NCBI RefSeq assembly: GCF_019218755.1
Contig: NZ_JAHUWZ010000001.1
Coordinates: 372,001 to 436,000 of the forward strand
DNA length: 64,000 bases
Direction: 5' to 3'
Source: Acidovorax sp. sif1233
GTDB lineage: Bacteria > Pseudomonadota > Gammaproteobacteria > Burkholderiales > Burkholderiaceae_C
Below the pieces are notes generated by a model that saw only the letters and a list, made by a program, of their open reading frames with translations, had not been told where the DNA came from and ran no database searches. A program made the translations under genes and the position numbers. Numbering within the stretch: position 1 is the first letter of the stretch; each line of letters starts with the position of its first letter. Positions 33,554 through 43,705 of this stretch are shown here, piece after piece.

Positions 33554-36061
33554 ATGAAAATTCTGATTGATCTTCAGAGCTGCCAGTCTGGTAGCAGATT
33601 TGGTGGAATCGGCCGCTATTCCATGGCTTTGGCGAAAGCAATGATGCGAGTAGGCCATTGCCACGATTTTTATGTCCTTCTGAATAAATCATTGCCCTCA
33701 GAGAATGAGGTGCGGGCTGAATTCATTGACTTGATTCCTCAGCATAAAATATTAGCGATCGATATTCCTTCAGATGTTGCAGAAAATAAGACCGCTGCAA
33801 CTGGTCAAATTGGTTTGACAAGGATGGCGGAGCTTATTCGAGAAAAATTTATCGCAGACCTTTCTCCTGACATCGTGCATGTGACCAGTTTGATAGAAGG
33901 TTTGGGCGATGATGTCGTTACTTCGGTTGGCCTGCTTTTTCCCGCATCCAGGACTGCGGTGACACTATATGACTTGATTCCGTTGGTGGAGCGGGAGAAG
34001 TACCTTACAAATCATGTGCTCGAAAAGCATTTTTTCAAAAAAATCGATCACATGCGCAATGCCGGAATTCTTCTGGCTATTTCTAACTATTCAAAAATCG
34101 AGGGGCATGATGTCGGTGAATTCGCATCAGACCGCATTGTAAATATCTCGTCTGCCGTAGACTCAAAATTCAAGCCACGCCTAATATCGATAGAGCGAGA
34201 GCAGGATCTGCGAGATAGATTTAGTATCCGGCAAAAATTTCTCATTTATGTTGCGAGCTTTGATTCTCGTAAAAATCAGGAGGGATTAATAAGAGCTTTT
34301 GCACTGACATCGCCTGATATTGTGAACAACTATCAGCTGGTTATTGTCGGAAAAGGCTGGGATGAGATTTATCGTCGCCTTAAAAAAATCGGCAAGGATT
34401 CGGGTCTAAGGGATGATGCCGTTCTTTTTTTGGGCCATATTGCTGATGAGGATTTGATTGATTTATATAATCTTTCTTCCTTATTTGTTTTTCCATCTTT
34501 CAGGGAAGGCTTTGGATTGCCTGTTCTAGAGGCGATGTCTTGTGGCGTGCCCGCGATCGGCTCTAACACGACAAGTATTCCTGAGGTTTTGGGTCGATCC
34601 GATGCGATGTTTGATCCACAAGACACGAGTGCGATTTCGGCTAAGTTGGAGAAAGCATTGCTTGATCAGTCTTTTTATGAGTCTTTGAAAAAGCATTCTC
34701 TCGCGCACTCGAAAAATTTTTCCTGGGAGATGTCTGCAAAAAGAGCAATAGAATTCATGGAGACCACTGAGCGTCTTATTGATGACAAAGAGTCTGCTCT
34801 GGGCGGCGGCATTATTTATCGAAAATTTCTTTCTAGAGTGGCGGAATGCCCTGATATCAAGAACGTTCCCGATAATTTTTTGCTCAGGTCCTCTTCGGCT
34901 GTAGCGGATAATGAAATCTCCGCACTTCTTGCTTTGGGTAAGCTAAAACGGGAGGTGAAAATCGGATGGGTTACTACTTGGAATACGAAGTGTGGAATAG
35001 CGTCGTATTCTAAGAACTTGGTAGGTGCTATCAATCAACCATCTGTCATTTTTGCTCCGTTCGAACAAGCCCTGATAGATAATGATGGGGAAAATATCAT
35101 TCGCTGTTGGAGAAATGGCGGCGGCAATCTCTCGATGCTCAACGCCTCCGTAGACCGTGCTGATGTTGACGTATTATCCATACAATTGAACTTTGGTTTT
35201 CACGATTTTTCTGTTCTTTCGGATTTTATAGTTCGCCAAAAAACCAAAGGCCGGGTGGTGACAGTGACGCTCCATTCCACAGTGGATCCTCCGCCTGAAG
35301 TGATCAATCGTCGGCTCTCTGAACTTGCCCCAGCTCTTGGTGTGTGTGATGCTGTCTTGATACATTCTCTTAATGATGTGGTGAATCTCAATCGATTGGG
35401 CATTCATAAAAACTTGGTATTTTTCCCACAGGGCGTGATTAAGGCATCAGCATCTGAGAGAAAAACCGAGGGAGGTATATTTAAAGTCGCTTCTTATGGT
35501 TTCGCGTTGCCTCACAAAGGCTTGGAGCAACTTATTATTGCGGTGGACATGTTGTCCCGGCAGGGTGTTGAAATAAGGCTGGATATGGTCAATGCCATAT
35601 ATTCCGATTCAGCGTCGGAAGCGCTGATTAATCGGTGCAAAAAAATTATCAGCGACCGAGGTCTGTCTTCAAGAATTCGAATGATTACTGATTACTTGGA
35701 GAATGAGGATTCTTTAAGTCTTTTGTCCTCAGCTGATCTCGTCGTCTTTCCTTATCAAAATACTTCTGAATCGTCAAGTGCTGCCGTAAGAATGGGGTTG
35801 GCCTCTGGAGTTTTGGTGGCGGTTACTCCTTTAAGTATTTTTGAAGATGTTCGTAATTTTGTGTATGAATTGCCAGGAACAAATTCAGAGGATTTGGCGC
35901 TGGGCATCGGTAAAATCATCCATGCCGTCGGGCAAGATGTAGAGGAAATAGCCAAAATAAGGGAACAGTCTCAGCGGTGGAGGCTGTGTAATGATTTTGA
36001 GCAGTTGGGCAGGTATTTCTCTGATCTTGTTGTCGGTTTTGTGGAAAAAGTAGCGCGCTGA
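33554..36061 (+). CDS. Two-domain GT-B glycosyltransferase (GT4-GT4, WbdA-like)
   Basis: An 835-residue protein with two glycosyltransferase domains. Domain 1 (about 1-410) begins MKILIDLQSCQSGSRFGGIGRYSMALAKAM and has the donor-site motif FREGFGLPVLEAMSCGVPAIGSN. Domain 2 (about 470-830) begins IGWVTTWNTKCGIASYSKNLV and has the variant donor site FPYQNTSESSSAAVRMGLASG. The first opening is typical of mannosyl- or rhamnosyltransferases of O-antigen clusters that use GDP sugars, and the two-domain build resembles WbdA, which makes an alternating-linkage mannan. Here GDP-mannose or GDP-rhamnose from ManC, Gmd and the reductase is the likely donor. A single polymerase with two active sites could build the whole repeat. 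AT-rich. Confidence 0.88.
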   Translation: MKILIDLQSCQSGSRFGGIGRYSMALAKAMMRVGHCHDFYVLLNKSLPSENEVRAEFIDLIPQHKILAIDIPSDVAENKTAATGQIGLTRMAELIREKFIADLSPDIVHVTSLIEGLGDDVVTSVGLLFPASRTAVTLYDLIPLVEREKYLTNHVLEKHFFKKIDHMRNAGILLAISNYSKIEGHDVGEFASDRIVNISSAVDSKFKPRLISIEREQDLRDRFSIRQKFLIYVASFDSRKNQEGLIRAFALTSPDIVNNYQLVIVGKGWDEIYRRLKKIGKDSGLRDDAVLFLGHIADEDLIDLYNLSSLFVFPSFREGFGLPVLEAMSCGVPAIGSNTTSIPEVLGRSDAMFDPQDTSAISAKLEKALLDQSFYESLKKHSLAHSKNFSWEMSAKRAIEFMETTERLIDDKESALGGGIIYRKFLSRVAECPDIKNVPDNFLLRSSSAVADNEISALLALGKLKREVKIGWVTTWNTKCGIASYSKNLVGAINQPSVIFAPFEQALIDNDGENIIRCWRNGGGNLSMLNASVDRADVDVLSIQLNFGFHDFSVLSDFIVRQKTKGRVVTVTLHSTVDPPPEVINRRLSELAPALGVCDAVLIHSLNDVVNLNRLGIHKNLVFFPQGVIKASASERKTEGGIFKVASYGFALPHKGLEQLIIAVDMLSRQGVEIRLDMVNAIYSDSASEALINRCKKIISDRGLSSRIRMITDYLENEDSLSLLSSADLVVFPYQNTSESSSAAVRMGLASGVLVAVTPLSIFEDVRNFVYELPGTNSEDLALGIGKIIHAVGQDVEEIAKIREQSQRWRLCNDFEQLGRYFSDLVVGFVEKVAR

Positions 36062-36085
36062 TTAATATAATTCGAAGGAGTTGAG

Positions 36086-37003
36086 ATGTCTTTTGATGGT
36101 GATTATGAGATCTATGTCAAAAAAATGAACGCGGCATTTCGTGCTCACGACATATATGTAGAGGATGGGTGTTTCAAATTTTCTGATTCTGCCCTGCTTG
36201 CTGCAAGAAATGGCAACTGGTTGGGCGCGGTTGGCGATTTGAAAAATAGTCTAGAGCGTGTGCTTGGGAAAAATTTGAACTCCAGTCACCGGTTTTTGAA
36301 GAAACCGTATGTAAGGGACTTCAGGTTTGATGGGGGTGACGGGCTATCTGTTGCGATAATTAATGAGCAGTCTTTGGAGTGGTATGGGAGGGATGGCGCA
36401 GAGCATGCTTTTGATTTCCTTTTGGAGTCAAAACGTGGGCTATTTGCAAACTCCAAGCGCTATTTGGACCTGGGCGGACATCAGATGATATGGGCATGCT
36501 ACTATGCGCTGCAATCTGATACGACTGAGGTCATTTCTTATGAGCCATCCATTCTAAATGTCGCTATTGGGACATTTAATTGCTTCATAAATGGCGTCAT
36601 CGGTAAGGTTGATATTATTCCGTTTGCGGTTCTGGCCTCCAACGCATCAGAAGGGGATGAAAATTCCAAGATGCTAGTGGATTTTATGAATATGCCTTTG
36701 CGCGGCTATCGTATTGATCGAATGGATGATTTGAAATTTGACTTCATTAAGACGGATATAGAGGGATATGAGCTCGACCTACTGGCATGCCCCTGTTATG
36801 CCAGAATTTTGAAGCATGCTCGGTATTCGCATTTGGAGCTCCATCTTGGGCATCTCCAGGGGCATGGCATTGGGACTGATGTGTGGGTAAACCGGCTCCA
36901 AGCCGCCGATTTGAATGGAAAAGAGCTCTATTCTGGGCGTGACATGTTTGAATTCCTGTCGGAGGCCAGTCCAAAAGGATTTTATTCATTTATATTGGAA
37001 TGA
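36086..37003 (+). CDS. FkbM-like methyltransferase (divergent)
   Basis: A 305-residue protein whose second half has the FkbM methyltransferase pattern: SKRYLDLGGHQMIWACYYALQ (SAM loop), TEVISYEPSILNVAIGTFNCFIN, then FDFIKTDIEGYELDLLACPCYARILKHARYSHLELHLG. The first 110 residues resemble nothing I recognise. The glycines of the SAM loop are less regular than in the 32228 gene, so activity is likely but less certain. GAAGGAGTTGAG precedes the ATG at 36086. It lies between the glycosyltransferase and gmd genes and could add a second methyl group to the polysaccharide. The gene is as AT-rich as its neighbours. Confidence 0.72.
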   Translation: MSFDGDYEIYVKKMNAAFRAHDIYVEDGCFKFSDSALLAARNGNWLGAVGDLKNSLERVLGKNLNSSHRFLKKPYVRDFRFDGGDGLSVAIINEQSLEWYGRDGAEHAFDFLLESKRGLFANSKRYLDLGGHQMIWACYYALQSDTTEVISYEPSILNVAIGTFNCFINGVIGKVDIIPFAVLASNASEGDENSKMLVDFMNMPLRGYRIDRMDDLKFDFIKTDIEGYELDLLACPCYARILKHARYSHLELHLGHLQGHGIGTDVWVNRLQAADLNGKELYSGRDMFEFLSEASPKGFYSFILE

Positions 37004-37007
37004 TTAA

Positions 37008-38054
<1,047 letters not shown>

Positions 38055-38073
38055 AGGCAAGGGCTTGGATGCC

Positions 38074-38967
38074 ATGACCCAACCGAGAGCGCTGATCACC
38101 GGCATGAAGGGATTTACTGGCCGCTATGTGGCTGCAGAGTTGCAGGCGCATGGATGGGACGTCTGGGGTGTCGGAACGCAACCCGATGCGGCCGACCCTC
38201 GCTATCGTTGTGCAAATTTACTGGACGCATCTGCATTGCAGCTGGTGGTGGAAGACGTGCAGCCCGATGTGGTGGTTCATTTGGCGGCGATAGCGTTTGT
38301 GGGCCATGGAGATGCAGATGCGTTTTATCGTGTGAATCTGTTAGGCACGCGCAACTTGCTGGCGGTGCTTGCAGACGCTCGGCGCAAGCCACAGTGTGTG
38401 CTGTTAGCCAGCAGCGCCAATGTGTATGGCAACTCTATAGAAGGTGTGTTGACTGAGGCCGCGCCCCTCAATCCGGCAAACGACTATGCAGTGAGCAAAC
38501 TTGCCATGGAATTCATGGCGCGGCTGTGGATGGACCAGTTGCCCATTGTGATTGCCAGGCCCTTCAATTACACCGGTGTGGGGCAGTCTGAGGACTTTCT
38601 GCTGCCTAAAATGGCGGCGCATTTCCGCAGGCGCGCGGATACCATTCAATTGGGAAATCTGGATGTTTGGCGAGACTTTTCAGATGTGCGCGCTGTTGCA
38701 CAGGCCTATCGCCGGTTGTTGCAGATATGCCCTGCTGGGGCCACAGTCAATGTGTGCTCTGGTCGCATGCATTCGCTGCGAGAAATCCTGCACATGATGG
38801 GGCGCATTTCCAGCCACAGCCTGGATGTTCAGGTCAATCCAGCATTTGTCCGCGGTAACGAGGTTCGCTCGCTAAGAGGGAGTGCGGACAAACTGCTTGG
38901 TCTGATTGGTGATTGGGAAGTCCCGCCGTTGGAGGAGACGTTGCGCTGGATGCTTGAAGTGGCGTAG
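38074..38967 (+). CDS. rmd: GDP-4-dehydro-6-deoxy-D-mannose reductase (Rmd-like)
   Basis: A 297-residue extended SDR: PRALITGMKGFTGRYVAAEL (Rossmann motif), VVVHLAAIAFVGHGDADAFYRVNLLGTRNLL, and the catalytic NDYAVSKLAMEFMARL. The combination of AAIAFVGH and a position directly behind gmd is typical of Rmd, which makes GDP-D-rhamnose with NAD(P)H. An NAD-dependent epimerase of another specificity cannot be ruled out. The start chosen is ATG 38074, since a TTG at 38065 is less likely and the gap to gmd is then 19 bases. It is the last gene of the polysaccharide operon. A convergent minus-strand gene begins its end at 39106. Confidence 0.85.
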   Translation: MTQPRALITGMKGFTGRYVAAELQAHGWDVWGVGTQPDAADPRYRCANLLDASALQLVVEDVQPDVVVHLAAIAFVGHGDADAFYRVNLLGTRNLLAVLADARRKPQCVLLASSANVYGNSIEGVLTEAAPLNPANDYAVSKLAMEFMARLWMDQLPIVIARPFNYTGVGQSEDFLLPKMAAHFRRRADTIQLGNLDVWRDFSDVRAVAQAYRRLLQICPAGATVNVCSGRMHSLREILHMMGRISSHSLDVQVNPAFVRGNEVRSLRGSADKLLGLIGDWEVPPLEETLRWMLEVA

Positions 38968-39105
38968 CCAAGTAGTCTCGGCAACAACTAAAGCGATGTC
39001 GTGCATAGTATTCTTTTCGCGTCTGCAAATCGCCAACGCAACGAATATATGCGCTGAATCAGCGCCTCTTCCTAGGCTGCCAAAATCCTTCGTAAATAAA
39101 TTTCA

Positions 39106-39450
39106 TCAGCCATTCGTGCCGAAGCTGACCATGACGCAGGAAGTTGTATTGTATAGGTAGAAAATTTTCTTGTTGTTGGTCTTTGAGAAGAGATATAGCG
39201 CCATGAATCTTGAAGCCTGCTCTGGGCGATCAGGGGGGATTCGCAAGTTGGTACAGCTTCCCCCGGGGAACGTCGAAACCCCCGGGGTCGGTAAGCGCCA
39301 AAAAGAGAGATTTCCATTGATTCCGGTATATTGTTCAAATCGAAGGTAAACTGGATCTTCCTCGATGTAGAAAGTCTGAGCCTGCGCGGCGTGGACCCAA
39401 AGTGCACCAATGGTTGTTGCAAGAATGCAGAAGTATTTTTGGAGTTTCAT
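39106..39450 (-). CDS. Small exported protein of unknown function
   Basis: A 114-residue protein with a clear signal peptide (MKLQKYFCILATTIGALWVHAAQAQ, cleavage after AQA). The mature 89 residues contain two cysteines (GGSCTNL and NTTSCVMV) that could form one disulfide and alternate in beta-like segments (PVYLRFEQYTG, RFMALYLFSKTNNKKIFYLY). I recognise no family. AAGAGG is just upstream of its ATG, which lies 18 bases after the stop of the metallopeptidase gene in the same direction, so the two are co-transcribed. It could be an inhibitor, a chaperone or a substrate of the peptidase; none of these is shown. Confidence 0.7.
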   Translation of the reverse strand: MKLQKYFCILATTIGALWVHAAQAQTFYIEEDPVYLRFEQYTGINGNLSFWRLPTPGVSTFPGGSCTNLRIPPDRPEQASRFMALYLFSKTNNKKIFYLYNTTSCVMVSFGTNG

Positions 39451-39468
39451 ATATCCTCTTGGCTCGTC

Positions 39469-41757
39469 TTAATTCAAAAGCAGGAGATTTATAATTGTGC
39501 CGATGTCTGGGGGGGCTTGCATTTGATAGCTGGCGGCCAACGTTAATCCGGAAAAAGGCTCATAGCCAGTGAGCATAATGTGGTAAGTGCCTGCTGCCGG
39601 TGTGGGGAGTGTACAAGTCTCAATATTACCAATGAGATATGGCCTGCAATCGTAAGACGACAGGGTTGGCACTTGGCCCAGTTTGACGTAGAGATCTGAA
39701 TCTCCCGTGCCGCCGCTGATCTGAATCACGAGATTGATGGCTCCGGCAGGAACCGCCACGGAAAAGTACTGCGTAGAGCCAGCACTGCCAGATAAATTGC
39801 TTTGTAGCAGAGGTGTCGATGTGCTGCCACCGGAACTCAGATTGAACTGGGCATTGACGGTCGTGTTTGCGTTGACCGTGAATGAGCACGAACCCGTGCC
39901 GGTGCAAGTATCCCCACTCCATCCCGTGAACGTGCTGCCGTTGGCGGGCGTGGCTGTGAGGGTGACGATCGAGCCAGGGGGCAGCGATTCAGTGCATGTG
40001 TTGCCGCAATTGAGGGCGCCTCCGGATCTCACCACAGTGCCGCTGCCGGTTCCTACCTTGGCAATGGAGAGAACCCCTTGTGGTGTGGGTACAAAACTGG
40101 CCATGACGTTCTTTGCCACATTCATCGTCATGGAGCATGGCCCGTTCCCCGTGCAGTCACCGCTCCATCCCGAGAAGGTGTAGCCCGTTCCCGCTGTAGC
40201 TGACAGCATGACAGTAGTCCCTGCCGCGTAACTTTCATTGCAGTCAATTCCGCAGTTAATGCCCGCGGGAGAACTGGTTACGGTGCCGGTGCCGGAAATG
40301 CCCACCGCCAAGGGAAAAGTGCCAGATGTATCAAGCGGTAGCTTTGATTGGGCTTGGCTTGACATGACGGCAGGCACGCGATCTGGATTCACACCGTATG
40401 GATGACTGGTTCCAAATGTCCAGGCGATATTGCCCATCGAGCCATTCAAAAGATGGCAATAGCTCATGATGGTGCCGTTGCGTTGGCCAGCCCCTCCCCC
40501 TGAAATTGATGAGATACCTGGCAGATACCCAAGGCGTCCAGCCCCTCCGAGTGAGATACCACATTGCCCGGTGGTGTCCCCCGAGAAGCAGCAGTCAATG
40601 GCGCCCCCGTTGTTTGGTGATGGCGCAATGAATGGATTGTCATAGTCATGCGTGTGTGAGCTTCCAAAGGCGTGCCCAATTTCGTGGGCAACCACTACAG
40701 AATCCCAGATGACTTGGGGGTTTGAGGGAGTGAAATTGCCCGAAAGTCCTGCGCTAACCCCATAGGCAATAGTTGGACTGGCCAAACTGCCCACATAGGC
40801 TATGCCACCGCCTATGTTTTTGCCGCTCATGAGGTGCACATGGTGTCTGGAAACCGATGCGTTTGCGCCCGAGTTCCAAAAAGCTTGAAGTTCATCGAGC
40901 ATCTCACCTGTTGTCGTTTTGCTCCACGGGTCTGCTGAGGTTGTACGGATGAGTATCTGTTTGAGGTTGAAGCGCGTGGCAACTTCCGTTTGGTACCTGC
41001 TGCTAATGTAGGTGAGAAGGTTTGTGATGTACGTGAAGGTTGCGGCTTCAGATCCAAGCTTTTGATAGAGCTCGTAGTCGCTGTCAATGATGATGTCGGC
41101 GCGGCGCGGGCTATCCGCTTTTTCTGCAAGAATTTGAGAAGAGTTTGCCTTGCTCGTTTTTAAAATCTCATCTAAGCGAATATTGCGTTGAATCGGCTCA
41201 CTTTGAAGAAAAGTGGGTGTTACACCACAAGAAAATTCTCGATTGACAAAATCCTTGTGATGATCAACCAGCCGCGACGCGACTTTCCCTCCGCTACTGC
41301 CGTGCGCGGGGAGTAGTTCATTCACTATGACCTCATTATCTCGGTGAATGATGGCTCGGATTTCGCCATCTGGGGTTATTGTTGCGAAAGCATAACTTTC
41401 GGGCTTTCCCTCTAGGCCGCCAATGAAATGGGCGTTACCGGCAAATGGAAATGCGCGGGCCCCTTTTCCATCTACCACCACATACTGGGTATCGCTGCCA
41501 ACCACCTCGGAGCGGTGAAGCTCAAGATGAACTACTGAAGGATGCTTGTCATCAACTATCAGATTTTCGATGCGCAATGCCTCACCAGGTTTTGTGTTGA
41601 GTGCCGCAGTTGTCGTGCCGGCAAGGGGCGGCTGCCCGGGGACGAGTTGCAATACTTTTTGTGCGCGGACCGTTCCCGGAAAAGCGATGGCCGTAAAAAT
41701 CGATAGAATAATTATCGATTTCCATATTAATTCGCTTGGTTTTTTTATATTTGTCAT
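39469..41757 (-). CDS. Secreted zinc metallopeptidase (reprolysin-like) with two bacterial repeat domains and a PPC domain
   Basis: A 762-residue secreted protease. Signal peptide near residues 11-33. The catalytic zinc site is HEIGHAFGSSH (His358, Glu359, His362, His368), the metzincin/M12-type pattern, preceded by a propeptide-like first 190 residues. Two repeats follow (GTGTVTSSPAGINCG, CNESY, SGWSGDCTGNGPC; then GSGTVVRSGGALNCG, CTES, TGWSGDTCTGTGSC) of the InlB-B/Big type with disulfides. The C-terminus (about 660-750, YFSVAVPAGAINLVIQISGGTGDSDLYVKLG) is a bacterial pre-peptidase PPC domain, removed in other secreted proteases. The next gene in the operon encodes a small exported protein. 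It could act on host or competitor proteins. Confidence 0.9.
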   Translation of the reverse strand: MTNIKKPSELIWKSIIILSIFTAIAFPGTVRAQKVLQLVPGQPPLAGTTTAALNTKPGEALRIENLIVDDKHPSVVHLELHRSEVVGSDTQYVVVDGKGARAFPFAGNAHFIGGLEGKPESYAFATITPDGEIRAIIHRDNEVIVNELLPAHGSSGGKVASRLVDHHKDFVNREFSCGVTPTFLQSEPIQRNIRLDEILKTSKANSSQILAEKADSPRRADIIIDSDYELYQKLGSEAATFTYITNLLTYISSRYQTEVATRFNLKQILIRTTSADPWSKTTTGEMLDELQAFWNSGANASVSRHHVHLMSGKNIGGGIAYVGSLASPTIAYGVSAGLSGNFTPSNPQVIWDSVVVAHEIGHAFGSSHTHDYDNPFIAPSPNNGGAIDCCFSGDTTGQCGISLGGAGRLGYLPGISSISGGGAGQRNGTIMSYCHLLNGSMGNIAWTFGTSHPYGVNPDRVPAVMSSQAQSKLPLDTSGTFPLAVGISGTGTVTSSPAGINCGIDCNESYAAGTTVMLSATAGTGYTFSGWSGDCTGNGPCSMTMNVAKNVMASFVPTPQGVLSIAKVGTGSGTVVRSGGALNCGNTCTESLPPGSIVTLTATPANGSTFTGWSGDTCTGTGSCSFTVNANTTVNAQFNLSSGGSTSTPLLQSNLSGSAGSTQYFSVAVPAGAINLVIQISGGTGDSDLYVKLGQVPTLSSYDCRPYLIGNIETCTLPTPAAGTYHIMLTGYEPFSGLTLAASYQMQAPPDIGTIINLLLLN

Positions 41758-41853
41758 TTCATTTGTACTGCATCGCTGGGAAAATACAAATTGGCATTGA
41801 ATATGGGTGGTCTTCGGGTTGATCGCCGGGAGAAACGCACAACTTTGGATGAT

Positions 41854-43692
41854 CTAGGGCGCCTTCCGCTGGCCAATGTCCCATCGAGCCAAGCAAAGCA
41901 ATGTTGTTGCAACCATGTATTTGGCCACGCTGATCCACGAGTTGAATATGCGTGATGTCCCCACTGCACGCAAATTCATGGACACGGGAACTTCCGAGAT
42001 CGTAAGACCGGCCCTGCGTACCAATAGCAGGGCCCCGAGGTCTTGGTAGTCCAGCAACGTGGCTTCGCGGGATGCGAGAACCCTCATCGCATGATGGTTG
42101 TACAGTCTGAAACCGGAAGTCAAGTCCCGCAAATCAAAACCTGCCAGTTGGCGAAACCATTGCCATGCAAGATGGCGCAAGCGGCTGGCCCGTTCTGGAA
42201 AGGCGCCAACGACCAAGTCTGACTGGTTTCTTGCCTGAAGCAGCACGGGGAGTTCATCCACCTCGTGCTGTCCGTCCGCGTCCATGGTGATGACGCCCCG
42301 ATAGCCTTGCTGCAGGGCATAGCAGATGCCGGCTTGCATGCCGCCCCACGCCCCCATGGGCAGGGCTGGGTTCAACACATGTGCACCTGCGGCGGATGCA
42401 ATGGCGCCTGTATCGTCGGTACTTTGATCATTGATGACAACGATGTTGTGCCAACCCTCTGCCTTCAGACGCAATAGCAATGCACCTATTGTTGCCGCCT
42501 CGTTCCGAGCAGGAATGACGATAAGAATGTCTTTGGGGGGACGGCGGAAATGATCGGCTTCCGGCGCCGCCAGTACGTACTGATCGGCAACAGCCTGCGC
42601 GCAAGCATCAATCGAAAAGTATGTTTGCAAGGCAGCTTTCCCTGTTTCACCTTTCAGGGCGCGAAGTGCGGGATCGTTCTGCATCTGCCGAATGGTGGCC
42701 TCCCAGTCGGCTACATCTTCAGGACGCGCCTGGAGTCCGGCGCCGGCGGTGGCTACCACCCATGGCATTCCGGAGCCTGGCAGCGCCGACACGATACACG
42801 GTCGTGCATAGTGCATCGCCTCAAGCAACACCATGCCAAAGGCTTCGGTACGTTCATGCGAGGCCAGGCAAAACACATCGCAGTCCTGCAGGAGAGCATT
42901 CTTCTCTTCGTCGCACACATTGCCCAACAAGCGCACATTCGCTGGCTTGTCAGTGGGCGCAAGCGCGCCAATCAGCGCCTGTAGCTCGCTGCGAAGTTCT
43001 CCGTCCCCAACGATCAGCAACTCCACGTTCTCCATGCGGGCTGCCGCTTTGATCAGCGTTTTAAAGCCTTTGTAGTACGTGAGCCTTCCAATGGACAGCA
43101 AACGAAGCCTATTGGCCTTCCATTGGGAGGGCGTGGGCACCTCGAACGTCAAATTCTCGGTATCCAGGCCCAGGGGAATGACGGAGCATTTGTGGCGCCA
43201 AGATTGCAGAGGTTCGCTCGATTCGAGATAAGGTTGCGAAGTAGCGATGACGCGCTTGGCGTGGTCCAGCACAGCCTGCTCGAATGGGCGATATAGCCGG
43301 TAGGCAAGTCCTATCGCGCTCTGCATGCGCGAGGCCACCACGTCTGAATGCCAGTGCACGACCCACGGTATTCCTCGCGCCGTCCCCAAAGTGAGAACCC
43401 AAAGTGCCGAATTGTTTGGCATGTGTAAATGCAGGACATCGGGCTTGTGCTTGGCAATGGACCTTGCCAAGGCCGAACGAAACCCGATTGCTATCGGCGC
43501 ATAGACAAGTTGTAACTGCACAGGTACCCGTGTAATCCACGGCGGATCGTTTGGCTCGGGAGTTCCGTGCACCAGCGCGGCTGCATCAATTCCTGCGGCG
43601 CGCTGTGCCTTGATGAGGTCGGCCAGGAAAACTTCCATGCCCCCCCGATGGGGTGGATAAAACTTGCCGATGTGCAGGACACGCAGAGCCAC
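41854..43692 (-). CDS. Fusion of a GT4 glycosyltransferase and a GT2 (polyprenyl-phosphate sugar synthase-like) domain
   Basis: A 612-residue protein. Residues 1-375 form a GT-B, GT4-type glycosyltransferase: VLHIGKFYPPHRGGMEVFLADLIKAQ, RLLSIGRLTYYKGFKTLIKA and ERTEAFGMVLLEAMHYARP. Residues about 390-610 form a GT-A, GT2-type domain of the DPM1/ArnC kind: ILIVIPARNEAATIGALLLRLKAEGWHNIVVINDQSTDDT, GVITMDADGQHEVDELP (DxD), then DLTSGFRLYNHHAMRVL. There are no clear membrane spans at the end, unlike many DPM1-type enzymes. Two activities in one chain suggest lipid-linked sugar making and transfer. The GTG start at 43692 lacks a strong ribosome-binding site. Confidence 0.87.
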   Translation of the reverse strand: MALRVLHIGKFYPPHRGGMEVFLADLIKAQRAAGIDAAALVHGTPEPNDPPWITRVPVQLQLVYAPIAIGFRSALARSIAKHKPDVLHLHMPNNSALWVLTLGTARGIPWVVHWHSDVVASRMQSAIGLAYRLYRPFEQAVLDHAKRVIATSQPYLESSEPLQSWRHKCSVIPLGLDTENLTFEVPTPSQWKANRLRLLSIGRLTYYKGFKTLIKAAARMENVELLIVGDGELRSELQALIGALAPTDKPANVRLLGNVCDEEKNALLQDCDVFCLASHERTEAFGMVLLEAMHYARPCIVSALPGSGMPWVVATAGAGLQARPEDVADWEATIRQMQNDPALRALKGETGKAALQTYFSIDACAQAVADQYVLAAPEADHFRRPPKDILIVIPARNEAATIGALLLRLKAEGWHNIVVINDQSTDDTGAIASAAGAHVLNPALPMGAWGGMQAGICYALQQGYRGVITMDADGQHEVDELPVLLQARNQSDLVVGAFPERASRLRHLAWQWFRQLAGFDLRDLTSGFRLYNHHAMRVLASREATLLDYQDLGALLLVRRAGLTISEVPVSMNLRAVGTSRIFNSWISVAKYMVATTLLCLARWDIGQRKAP

Positions 43693-43705
43693 AACGTGTC
43701 ACGCC

